Shown one piece after another: positions 1 through 6,253 of a stretch of 7,712 nt of DNA. The notes beneath the pieces were generated by a model that was not told the origin of the DNA, did no database searches, and was given only the letters and a program-made list of their open reading frames with translations. Both the position numbers and the translations under genes were made by a program. Every line of letters begins with the position of its first letter. Within the stretch, counting starts at the first letter, position 1. Source of the stretch: Lachnospiraceae bacterium (lineage in GTDB: Bacteria; Bacillota_A; Clostridia; Lachnospirales; Lachnospiraceae); contig JAFZKM010000099.1 in assembly GCA_017553665.1 (NCBI GenBank), positions 1-7,712 on the forward strand. The letters run 5' to 3'.

Positions 1-97
1 AGATTTCCTCCTGATAAAATACTCGCCGGCTGTGGGGGCCAAAAGGCTCTTATGCCCTCGCCGTGCGGCCGAAAGTGCGCGGTCTGTCCACGCATAC
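1..97 (-). promoter_or_regulatory. GC-rich 5' leader of a gene beyond the left edge
   Basis: This stretch runs from the predicted transcription start (about 97) of the promoter at 104-132 to the window edge, and ends in a ribosome binding site. About 70 nt of it (21-90) is strongly GC-rich, while the flanking bases are AT-rich, which suggests a structured leader RNA. Short complementary pairs are visible: 88-91 with 32-35, 36-39 with 54-57, 60-63 with 27-30, and 76-79 with 91-94. They are not all compatible, so the RNA could switch between folds or form a pseudoknot. I compared it from memory with common riboswitch classes (c-di-GMP-I, SAM-I, guanidine, ZTP, fluoride, T-box) and found no convincing match. 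It could be only an unconstrained GC-rich leader. Confidence 0.45.
7..12 (-). promoter_or_regulatory. Ribosome binding site for a gene starting just past the left edge
   Basis: The minus strand reads AGGAGG here, followed by AAATCT to the window edge. At normal spacing of 6-9 nt the start codon would fall at or within a few bases beyond position 1. The product is therefore not visible. Confidence 0.7.
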
Positions 98-103
98 TCA
101 AAT

Positions 104-132
104 AATATATACGGATTTGTTTCAAATGTCAA
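104..132 (-). promoter_or_regulatory. Strong sigma-A-type promoter for the off-window left gene
   Basis: On the minus strand a perfect -35 TTGACA (127-132) is followed by a 17-nt spacer and the -10 TATATT (104-109). Transcription should start near 97. The promoter sits directly after the U-tract of the chemoreceptor terminator, so the next gene to the left is a separate transcription unit. Confidence 0.72.
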
Positions 133-144
133 GCAGAATTTTAC

Positions 145-170
145 AAAAAATGCGGGCCCGAAGGCCCGCA
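145..170 (-). terminator. Intrinsic terminator of the chemoreceptor gene
   Basis: On the minus strand, 10 nt after the chemoreceptor stop codon, an 8-bp perfect stem (TGCGGGCC / GGCCCGCA, arms 163-170 and 151-158) encloses the stable tetraloop TTCG closed by a C-G pair, and six T residues follow (145-150). This is a textbook rho-independent terminator. It separates the chemoreceptor from the promoter at 104-132. Confidence 0.95.
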
Positions 171-180
171 TATATTTCTA

Positions 181-2208
181 TCAGCACTTGAATCCCTTTA
201 CGTGGTCCATGAGTTCGCTCGAGATCCTATCTACGGATTTAGCGCTGTTCATTACGTTGTCAGAAGCGGTAACAAGCTCCGAAGTTCCGCTCGCGACAGT
301 CGTAATGCCCTGCGCGTTCTCTTCCACAGCCACATCGATGGCGTCTATGGACTGTTTGATCCTTCCGATGTTCGAAGCAATCTCTGTATTGTTCTCGGAG
401 ATCTCTGACATAGCGTCGTGGCATTCGTTCAGAGTCTTCATGTACTCATCGATGATCTTATCCTTCTCCTTGGAGTTCTCCTCGGAAATTTCGATCATGA
501 CATCAGATACTTCCTGCGCTGCCTTTACGAGCTGATCAACAATGGCAAGTACATCATCAGAAACTTCCTGGATGCTCTTTGCCATGTCGGCGGAGTTGTT
601 AGCCAGCTGTCCGATCTCATCCGCAACAACCGCAAATCCGCGTCCGGCTTCACCCGCGCGCGCCGCCTCGATCGAAGCATTGAGCGAAAGCAGGTTGGTC
701 TGTGAAGCTACATCCGAAATGCCCTGAGTCATCTTCTGGATCTCTTCTACCTTCTTGGTATCGGCGATCCTGTTCTTCATGGTATCGATCGCTTCATTCA
801 GACGGTTGTTCATCTGCTCATCGGTTTGTTCGATCTCAGTCTTGAGCTTCTCAACATTGCTGAGACTTCTGTTGATGTCTTTTGCCTTTGCGTTCGCATT
901 GGCGCTGACCTTGCTTGTAAGTTCGGTAATATCGCCAATCTGAGCGGAAACCTGAGTCGTCGACGCAGAAGTTTCTTCCGAGGTCGCGCTCATTTCTTCC
1001 ATCGCGGAGGAAATGTTTGAAGCATTGTCCGAGCTGATGTCCGCAGCGGTCTTTAATTCCTTTACATTATCGATCAGCTGACCGGATGCGTTGTTGATAT
1101 CAGAAATGATACCGGCCATCGCTGTCTTTAAGTCATTGACTGCGGATACAAGGTCGCCTACCTCATCCTTTGACTTGGTCTCAATATCACGTGTCAGATC
1201 AGCGTTGCCCTCGCTGACGCTGACAGCCATGGCTTTAACCTTCTTGCTCGCGTCGGTAATGGGGCCTGCGATCCAGACGCCTGCGGCAACAGCTACGATG
1301 ATGGCCAGGATAAGGCAGATGATCAGGATCGTGATCATGGTATTCTTTACAGCATCGGTTACTGAGCTGTAGTTGCGTGTAGGTGAAACATAAAATACTT
1401 CCCACTCGGATGTGGGGATGAGGCCCTGCGTTACATATACATACTCACCGTTGTAATCCTCAATTCCTCCGTCGGGATCTTCCGTGGCGGCTACAAGATA
1501 ATCGACGCCGAGTTCGGAAACATTCATGATCTTATCGGTAGTAGGCTGGAAATCTCTGTTGGGATGATATACCATGTTGCCGTTCTGGTCGGTAATAAAG
1601 AGGTATTCACCCTTCGAACTGTCGCTGCCGACAAGTTCATCGATACGCGAAAGCATAGTGTCGATATAGATATCTACTGCAACAACGCCTTCCCAGTTAT
1701 TCATATTGATAAATTTCGCAAGTGTAATGATAAGGCCGCCGCTCGCAACATCTATATAGGGCTCGTTGAATACCATCTCACCTTTCGCGTTCACGGCGTT
1801 TATATACCAGGGTCTCGTACGTCCGTCAAATCCTTCTGAATCCCACTGGGAACCGTTAAGGAATGTGCCGTCGGAAAGCTGAACATAAACCATCGCAGCT
1901 TTTTCATCCTGTAAGGTAATGCCTTCAAGTGAGGAAACAATGGATACAAGTGACTGATCACGATGTTCCGGAGTCGAATCCATGCAGAGAACAGCGGATT
2001 CGATAGCGCTCAGAGTTCCGGTCTCCTCATGCATCCAACCATCGATCGTGGTCGCAAAATAATCGGTTTTGATCTCGTAATTCTCGTTAAGAACGTCCTC
2101 GAAGCTGGAACTTGTGCGCTTGTAGGTAACAAAACACTCAAGCGCGAGCACAGCCGCACAGAGAACTGCAATGATGATAACAAGTTTAACTTTCAAACTG
2201 CGTAACAT
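181..2208 (-). CDS. Methyl-accepting chemotaxis protein with dCache amino-acid-type sensor domain
   Basis: This is a 675-residue membrane chemoreceptor that signals through CheW/CheA to the flagellar motor. Helix TM1 is at about 6-28 and TM2 at 290-314. Between them lies an extracellular double-Cache (dCache) domain. HAMP follows (about 311-366), then a long coiled-coil signalling domain whose hairpin tip is the conserved [19 protein letters not shown] region (515-532). From the tip, each arm has about 154 residues, or 22 heptads, which fits the 44H class (inference). Likely methylation sites lie around E404/E405 and E629/E630. There is no CheR-tethering pentapeptide at the C-terminus. In the sensor, R132, W134, Y135, Y151, D153 and D179 fit the dCache amino-acid-binding motif, but the expected first Tyr is F127. 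The start is supported by AGGAGG at 2216-2221, 7 nt upstream. The gene has its own promoter and terminator, and no other che gene is in the window. The family call is very secure; the ligand class is inferred. Confidence 0.97.
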   Translation of the reverse strand: MLRSLKVKLVIIIAVLCAAVLALECFVTYKRTSSSFEDVLNENYEIKTDYFATTIDGWMHEETGTLSAIESAVLCMDSTPEHRDQSLVSIVSSLEGITLQDEKAAMVYVQLSDGTFLNGSQWDSEGFDGRTRPWYINAVNAKGEMVFNEPYIDVASGGLIITLAKFINMNNWEGVVAVDIYIDTMLSRIDELVGSDSSKGEYLFITDQNGNMVYHPNRDFQPTTDKIMNVSELGVDYLVAATEDPDGGIEDYNGEYVYVTQGLIPTSEWEVFYVSPTRNYSSVTDAVKNTMITILIICLILAIIVAVAAGVWIAGPITDASKKVKAMAVSVSEGNADLTRDIETKSKDEVGDLVSAVNDLKTAMAGIISDINNASGQLIDNVKELKTAADISSDNASNISSAMEEMSATSEETSASTTQVSAQIGDITELTSKVSANANAKAKDINRSLSNVEKLKTEIEQTDEQMNNRLNEAIDTMKNRIADTKKVEEIQKMTQGISDVASQTNLLSLNASIEAARAGEAGRGFAVVADEIGQLANNSADMAKSIQEVSDDVLAIVDQLVKAAQEVSDVMIEISEENSKEKDKIIDEYMKTLNECHDAMSEISENNTEIASNIGRIKQSIDAIDVAVEENAQGITTVASGTSELVTASDNVMNSAKSVDRISSELMDHVKGFKC

Positions 2209-2230
2209 GTCTGGCCCTCCTTTTTGGTTT

Positions 2231-2244
2231 GTATAATATTATAC
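2231..2244. repeat. 14-bp perfect palindrome overlapping the chemoreceptor -10 box
   Basis: GTATAATATTATAC is a perfect palindrome and contains the whole -10 hexamer (2238-2243). It lies between the likely transcription start and the promoter core, where a dimeric repressor could bind. AT-rich palindromes arise easily by chance at a TATAAT box, so an operator role is only a possibility. Confidence 0.35.
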
Positions 2245-2267
2245 ACGAATGCTTATGTAAAAATCAA
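2238..2267 (-). promoter_or_regulatory. Sigma-A-type promoter of the chemoreceptor gene
   Basis: On the minus strand -35 TTGATT (2262-2267) is followed by an 18-nt spacer and a perfect -10 TATAAT (2238-2243), 29 nt upstream of the ATG at 2208. I looked for the flagellar sigma-28 pattern (TAAA-N15-GCCGATAA) and did not see it. The receptor therefore seems to be expressed by the housekeeping sigma factor. Confidence 0.7.
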
Positions 2268-2287
2268 TAGTTTTGCGAAACATAGAC

Positions 2288-2328
2288 AAAAAAATTGCGA
2301 ATACGAAAATTATATATCGTATTCGCAA
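2288..2328 (-). terminator. Intrinsic terminator closing the scpA-scpB operon
   Basis: Eight bases beyond the scpB stop codon the minus strand has a perfect 12-bp stem (TTGCGAATACGA / TCGTATTCGCAA, arms 2317-2328 and 2295-2306), a 10-nt AT loop and then seven T residues (2288-2294). The T-tract directly abuts the hairpin on the minus side only, so termination is mainly in the operon direction. The stem is rather AT-rich. Confidence 0.88.
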
Positions 2329-2335
2329 ATATATA

Positions 2336-2929
2336 TTAAATATCAAGAGTAAGCTGCATCTCATCTTCGGCTTCGGATTTGAACTCTTCTATCTTTTCCT
2401 GATTGATCTCGGGCAGCTCGTCGAGCGAAGTAAGGCCGAAGTTCCTTAAGAATTCTTCGGTCGTTCCGAACATGCAGGGACGGCCGGGCGCGTTCTTACG
2501 GCCGACTTCACAGATCAGGTTATATTCGAGGAGCTTGTTGACCGAGTGATCGGAATTTACTCCGCGGATAGCCTCGATCTCCGCCTTTGTGATAGGCTGC
2601 TTGTAAGCGACTATCGAGAGCGTCTCGAGCAGAACGTCCGTAAGCGTAAACTTCTTCGGAACGTTCGTGATCTTGATGATCGTCTCGTACATGGAAGCCT
2701 TCGTGCACATCTGGAACGATCCGTCGAGCTCGATTATCTGAACTCCGTAGCTGTCGTCCTCATAACGTTCCATCAGGTTCCTGATGACTTTGCGGACCGT
2801 ATCCTCGTCGTGCCCCACGGCCTCCGCTATCCTGCTTATTTCAACGGCTTCGCCCATCGTGAAAAGGATCGCCTCGACATGGGCAAGAAGCAGTTTTAAT
2901 TCATCGTCAAGTTTGGAAATGTCGTTCAT
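2336..2929 (-). CDS. scpB: Segregation and condensation protein B
   Basis: ScpB is the winged-helix (kite) subunit of the Smc-ScpAB condensin. Dimers of it bind ScpA and help load and activate SMC on the chromosome for compaction and segregation in the cytoplasm. The 197-residue protein has the usual length. Two winged-helix domains are at about 12-85 and 95-165. The family signature is clear: LSIVAYKQPITKAEIEAIRG (104-123), then NKLLEYNLICEVGR (131-144), then the GRPCMFGTTEEFLRNFGL block (149-166). The acidic C-terminal tail (173-191) is typical. The start is preceded by AAGGAA (2939-2944) with a 9-nt spacer. It lies 20 nt after scpA, is the last gene of the operon, and is followed at once by a terminator. 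No SMC gene is in the window. Confidence 0.97.
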   Translation of the reverse strand: MNDISKLDDELKLLLAHVEAILFTMGEAVEISRIAEAVGHDEDTVRKVIRNLMERYEDDSYGVQIIELDGSFQMCTKASMYETIIKITNVPKKFTLTDVLLETLSIVAYKQPITKAEIEAIRGVNSDHSVNKLLEYNLICEVGRKNAPGRPCMFGTTEEFLRNFGLTSLDELPEINQEKIEEFKSEAEDEMQLTLDI

Positions 2930-2949
2930 CTTCTAAAATTCCTTTTTCT

Positions 2950-3732
2950 TTATTCCTGCATGAAATCCTCTACCGGCGTGATGTCGGTAGCGAGATAATC
3001 GATCGTGATGTCATCGAAGAGCTCCTCCTGCTCTATCCGAACACGACCCATTTTAATGAGCTCGAGTATGGCCAGGAAGCTGATGATCATGTCCATCTTC
3101 GTGTGCTGTCTCTCCATGTATTTACGGAAAGAGAAATGCCTGTTCGCGACGCCGTAGGTCTGCAGATCGAGTATGATCTGGTATATGTTCGAATCCTCTT
3201 TCTCGATCTTGCCGAACTTGCTTCGGATCGGATCGATGCGGTCTTCTTTTTTCTTAACCAGATCGTTGAAAATGTTCTGAAGCTTCGAGAGCGTAACATC
3301 CGTAAGGATCTCTCCGACATCGATCTCGGGCTTATATGCCTTTACTTCATCGGGAACCGTGGATTCCTTGAACATGACGCGCGAAGCGTCAAGCTGTTTA
3401 TCCTTAAGCTCGAACGAAATGTACTTGTACATCTTATACTCGAGCAGCTTCTCAACGAGCTCTGCTCTCGGATCGACGGGCTCCTCTCCGTCCTCCGCGG
3501 GAGGCGCGGGAAGCAGCATCTGTGATTTGATCCTGAGCAGCGTGGCGGCCATCACGAGGAAATCGCTCATGACGTCCATGTTGCTCGTCTCCATCGCGTT
3601 CACGTATTCCATATACTGCTCCGTGATCTCGACGATCGGGATATCGTAAATATTCACTTTGTTCTTTTCAATAAGGTGAAGCAAAAGGTCCAGCGGACCT
3701 TCAAAAGCTTCAAGCTTTACCTGTAAACTCAT
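2950..3732 (-). CDS. scpA: Segregation and condensation protein A (kleisin)
   Basis: ScpA is the kleisin subunit that bridges the head of one SMC to the neck of the other and recruits the ScpB dimer. The protein has 260 residues, which is usual for Firmicutes. The N-terminal SMC-neck-binding helices carry the hallmark FEGPLDLLLHLI (10-21) and the following VNIYDIPIVEITEQY (26-40). A second conserved block, FLVMAATLLRIKSQMLLP, is at 58-75. The middle (80-180) is charged and is the ScpB-binding linker. The C-terminal winged helix includes FLAILELIKMGRV (219-231) and the FDDI motif (239-242). The ATG overlaps the stop of the upstream phosphoesterase gene (ATGA, 3729-3732), and GGAG at 3741-3744 is a suitable ribosome binding site, so translation is probably coupled. 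Confidence 0.97.
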   Translation of the reverse strand: MSLQVKLEAFEGPLDLLLHLIEKNKVNIYDIPIVEITEQYMEYVNAMETSNMDVMSDFLVMAATLLRIKSQMLLPAPPAEDGEEPVDPRAELVEKLLEYKMYKYISFELKDKQLDASRVMFKESTVPDEVKAYKPEIDVGEILTDVTLSKLQNIFNDLVKKKEDRIDPIRSKFGKIEKEDSNIYQIILDLQTYGVANRHFSFRKYMERQHTKMDMIISFLAILELIKMGRVRIEQEELFDDITIDYLATDITPVEDFMQE

Positions 3733-4580
3733 TCTTCTTTCTCCAATGTAATATTCACGATCTCGGGCAGGTTATTGAATCTGAATGGAAATCCGTGCCA
3801 GCCGAGTCCGGCCGAAAGTATCATGGTATGCTCACCGTCGGTATATACGCCTCTGTCGTAATGCGGAAACAGCCGGAATCTCGGGGAGATCACTCCGCCG
3901 ATAAAGGGCAGCCGGAAAAGGCCGCCGTGCACGTGACCGGAAAGCACAAGGTCAGCGCCCCATTCATAGTACTGCTTCTCATATTCGGGCGTATGCGCGA
4001 TCAAAATGTTATAGCGCCTCTCATCGGGAGCGCCCAGCAATTCTTTGACATCGGGAGCACCTCTGTCAGGCTCGTATTTGGCGTTATAATGGCCAAGCTT
4101 TAACTCCAGCCCGTATAAGCTTACACCGTCGTAAATATCCGCTTTTCTATCTCTGAGAAGCTCACAGCCGGTTTCTTTGACAACGGAGGCATATCTGTCG
4201 TAAAGGTTATTCTCCCTCAGAGTGAACTTCGTCTCATGATTGCCGTATGCGTAGTATACGGGGATCCCGAGTCTCTTAAGACCTGTCAGGAACTCAGCGG
4301 CATATTTGAACTCATCTTCCGAAAGGCCGTCGACCAGATCTCCCGCGATAATAATGATATCTGGAGCCGGATCTTTAAGCCGGGAGTAAAGCCGCTCATT
4401 GCCTTTGCCATAATGCGTGCAGTGCAGGTCCGCAAGAAGCGCGATCCTTTTCCCTGCGAGCGACGCAGGGACTTTTTTGCTCTTTACGCAATAATCAGTG
4501 ACCTTAAATCGCAGGGATTCGGTCACTGAATACGCCATAAAGCATATGATAAGTATCAGTAAAACATAAACAAAAGTCAT
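3729..4580 (-). CDS. Membrane-anchored calcineurin-like metallophosphoesterase (YkuE/YaeI-type)
   Basis: This 283-residue protein begins with a hydrophobic segment (3-17) that should anchor it in the membrane. A complete dinuclear-metal phosphoesterase domain follows. The family's metal and catalytic motifs are all present: D-x-H at 51-53 (LLADLHC), G-D at 80-81 (IAGDLVDG), G-N-H-E at 113-116, H196 (IAHTPE) and G-H-V-H at 215-218. The gap between GNHE and GHVH has the spacing of the YkuE/YaeI group, some of which act on lipid or nucleotide phosphodiesters. The substrate here is unknown. The topology (short N-terminus, then TM) does not settle which side of the membrane the domain faces; there is no clear Tat RR motif. 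The start lies 1 nt after the upstream YhhN stop without a strong ribosome binding site, which implies translational coupling. The stop overlaps the scpA start. Confidence 0.92.
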   Translation of the reverse strand: MTFVYVLLILIICFMAYSVTESLRFKVTDYCVKSKKVPASLAGKRIALLADLHCTHYGKGNERLYSRLKDPAPDIIIIAGDLVDGLSEDEFKYAAEFLTGLKRLGIPVYYAYGNHETKFTLRENNLYDRYASVVKETGCELLRDRKADIYDGVSLYGLELKLGHYNAKYEPDRGAPDVKELLGAPDERRYNILIAHTPEYEKQYYEWGADLVLSGHVHGGLFRLPFIGGVISPRFRLFPHYDRGVYTDGEHTMILSAGLGWHGFPFRFNNLPEIVNITLEKEE

Positions 4581-4581
4581 A

Positions 4582-5289
4582 TCAAAGATTCAGCATAACG
4601 GGGATGAAAACGCTCAGTGACATAAAAAACTGCCCCGTAAAATAATAACTGAGATACATAAGGTCCGACCAGGGCTTGCGTCCCGAGATACGGTTCGCGG
4701 CAAGCATGAAGTCCGAAATGACCGTAAGGCATGCCGCCAGCGCGGGAAGAATGCCGTAAGGACCGAGATCGAACGGAAGCATGATGCCCAGCGAAAGCGT
4801 CGTCATTATCGTAATCGCGTAAAGGTAATACGCCGGCCAGAGCTTCCCCATTGCTTCCTTGAAGCGGCTGTAATACCTGTACGCGAGCACGATGCCGATT
4901 ATGAAAAGCGCGATGCTTATCGGATTAAAGGACGCTATCGTCAGGAAATACAGTATATAGCATATGTGTCCCGCCAGGAAGAACATCATCCCGACAGAGA
5001 AATTGATCACGAGGAGTACATCGGCGACCAGACATATCGTCAGTCCGAGAAGTACATAGAACGAAGTCCGAAAGCCGGTGGGCGATACGAGGTTATGCCA
5101 GTCCTTCGTGACCGAATACAGCTTTAAAACTCCCCAGGCACAGAACACTACGGGGATAAAAGTCATGCAGCCTTTCAGGAATATCTTCAGGGGAGCATAC
5201 TTCTGACGGTTCTTGAGCCTGATGTAGATCGGCAGCAGCAAAAACTCCATGAGCACCGCACCGACCGCTATGTACGCGAAATAATACAT
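4582..5289 (-). CDS. YhhN/TMEM86-family membrane protein, predicted lysoplasmalogenase
   Basis: This is a polytopic membrane protein of 235 residues with about eight hydrophobic segments. It carries the YhhN-family landmarks in order: G-L-x-x-x-L-x-x-D (82-90, D90), the FFLAGHICYILYF block (103-115, H108), the ALAACLTVISDFMLA block (183-197, D193) and a late SYYFTGQ segment (214-220, Q220). Characterised relatives (TMEM86B, and a Legionella homologue) hydrolyse the vinyl-ether bond of lysoplasmalogens. Many anaerobic Clostridia make plasmalogens, so such a role is plausible here, but it is inferred only from family membership. The ATG overlaps the sortase stop (TAATG, 5287-5291). A GAAGGG ribosome binding site (5299-5304) lies 9 nt upstream inside the sortase gene. 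The next gene starts 1 nt downstream. Confidence 0.85.
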   Translation of the reverse strand: MYYFAYIAVGAVLMEFLLLPIYIRLKNRQKYAPLKIFLKGCMTFIPVVFCAWGVLKLYSVTKDWHNLVSPTGFRTSFYVLLGLTICLVADVLLVINFSVGMMFFLAGHICYILYFLTIASFNPISIALFIIGIVLAYRYYSRFKEAMGKLWPAYYLYAITIMTTLSLGIMLPFDLGPYGILPALAACLTVISDFMLAANRISGRKPWSDLMYLSYYFTGQFFMSLSVFIPVMLNL

Positions 5290-6089
5290 TACTTAACGCC
5301 CTTCATAAGTGTGGGTTCAGTTGTGCACTTTGCTCTTACGATATAACGCTGGGTACCGCCGTTCGTGCAGGTGACCATGGTAAGGTACTTGCCCTTGATT
5401 CCGAGGTCTTCAACAACGTACAGATCGGTAGGCTCGCAGATGAACGACTCCGTAACATTATACTCGTATTCATAGCCGTTCAGATCGGTAAGGATAACGG
5501 GATCGCCTTTCTTGAGTTTCTTGATATCCTTGAAATATCTGCTGTAGTGGCCGCCGTTATGGCCTGCGAGCGCACAGTTGCCTTCAGCGCCAATGGCAAC
5601 GGAATCGGGAAAATGGCCGATCGCGACGCCGATATTCGAATCCTTGACGCCTTCTACGACAGCGTATACGAGGTTGATCGAATCAATCGTGATGATACCG
5701 ATGCACTTCTGTCCTGCGAGTCTGGAACTGTCGAGAGTCTGCTCCGCGGTCTCAATGGGTTCTTCCTCGCCTATATCCGCTCCGAGAAGCCCTGAATCGT
5801 CATCTGCCGTCTGGGTGTCCGGATCCGCGGGAGCATCGGTGATGTCTGTGTCGGTATTATCGGGATCCGCGGGTGTATCGGTGATCTGCGGAGTGGGCGT
5901 CGGAGCATCCGTTACTTTTGAATTGGCTTCAAGGATGTTCTTTAAGATCTCCTCCTTAGCCTCTTCCATAAGGACCTTCTGCGCGTGTTCCGAATACAGA
6001 TGCGTCGCAATGGGATAGATTATGATGCCTATTCCCGCGACGATGATTATGATCCCGAGGATAAAGAAAAATTTATTGCGGTTTTTCAT
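5289..6089 (-). CDS. Sortase (class D-like transpeptidase) with long acidic linker
   Basis: Sortases cut a sorting signal in secreted proteins and join them to peptidoglycan or pilin subunits at the outer face of the membrane. This 266-residue protein has an N-terminal membrane anchor (7-25), a helical stretch (35-57), a low-complexity Thr/Pro/Asp/Glu linker (58-118) and the sortase beta-barrel (about 125-255). The catalytic set is complete: H177 in ALAGHNGG, C241 in TMVTCTNGG, and R248 in QRYIVRAK. It lacks the C-terminal membrane helix and N-terminal lid motif of class C pilin sortases; the GH-x-P and TxxTC-type spacing fits class D best (inference). AGGAGG at 6100-6105 is 10 nt from the ATG, and the ATG overlaps the stop of the small membrane-protein gene. 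No protein with an LPxTG-like sorting signal is in the window, so the substrate is unknown. Confidence 0.93.
   Translation of the reverse strand: MKNRNKFFFILGIIIIVAGIGIIIYPIATHLYSEHAQKVLMEEAKEEILKNILEANSKVTDAPTPTPQITDTPADPDNTDTDITDAPADPDTQTADDDSGLLGADIGEEEPIETAEQTLDSSRLAGQKCIGIITIDSINLVYAVVEGVKDSNIGVAIGHFPDSVAIGAEGNCALAGHNGGHYSRYFKDIKKLKKGDPVILTDLNGYEYEYNVTESFICEPTDLYVVEDLGIKGKYLTMVTCTNGGTQRYIVRAKCTTEPTLMKGVK
5821..5885 (-). repeat. In-frame duplication within the sortase linker
   Basis: Two 23-bp copies, 5821-5843 and 5863-5885, match at 21 of 23 bases and are offset by 42 nt (14 codons). In protein they give two copies of an I/T-TD-A/T-PADPD unit (about residues 70-77 and 84-91). This looks like slippage or unequal exchange that lengthened the extracellular spacer between membrane and catalytic domain. 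Confidence 0.85.
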
Positions 6090-6253
6090 TACTGTTCTTC
6101 CTCCTGGTTTCTAAGCTGTTCCTGATACTGCTCACGCTGTGAGACGGTCACGGGCCTGTTCTTTATGCGCCCGTAAATGTATATTCCCAACAAGGTCAGG
6201 AATGCCGCTACGGACAATATCAGTATGATCTTGACCAGTTTCCCTTTTTTCAT
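6089..6253 (-). CDS. Small single-pass membrane protein (54 aa) upstream of sortase
   Basis: This short gene has no recognised function. Its 54 residues begin MKKGKLVK, followed by one hydrophobic helix (about 6-27: repeated I/L/V/A ending GIYIYG), a basic juxtamembrane stretch (RIKNR, 29-33), and a hydrophilic Gln/Glu/Arg-rich tail (38-54) that could be helical. The case for a real gene is positional as well as compositional. The ATG overlaps the methyltransferase stop (ATGA, 6250-6253), and the stop overlaps the sortase ATG (TAATG, 6087-6091). An AGGAG site (6265-6269) lies 11 nt upstream, and without this gene the operon would have an anomalous 160-nt gap. It may be a partner of the sortase or simply an uncharacterised membrane peptide. 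The orientation in the membrane is unclear, because both flanks are basic. Confidence 0.82.
   Translation of the reverse strand: MKKGKLVKIILILSVAAFLTLLGIYIYGRIKNRPVTVSQREQYQEQLRNQEEEQ

Noticed and set aside
75..92. Resemblance of the leader segment to the T-box core (GTGG...ACCGCG)
   Set aside because: There are extra bases inside the core. It lies right after the transcription start with no room for stem I, and no antiterminator/terminator pair follows.
1..95. Possible minus-strand leader peptide from the ATG at 93-95, open to the left edge (31 codons)
   Set aside because: The ATG lies only about two bases after the predicted transcription start, so it has no ribosome binding site. The peptide looks random, and the AGGAGG at 7-12 indicates a start farther left.
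32..535. Plus-strand open frames of 60-170 codons, for example at 32-535, 1091-1372, 3103-3525 and 5578-6018
   Set aside because: All lie opposite strongly supported minus-strand genes, or run across the chemoreceptor terminator. They show no family motifs and no good ribosome binding sites.
2209..2280. Flagellar sigma-28 promoter before the chemoreceptor gene
   Set aside because: No TAAA-N15-GCCGATAA-like pattern is present, while a good TTGATT-18-TATAAT match is.
5289..6089. Class C (pilin-polymerising) sortase
   Set aside because: It has no C-terminal transmembrane helix or N-terminal lid motif, and no pilin gene is nearby.
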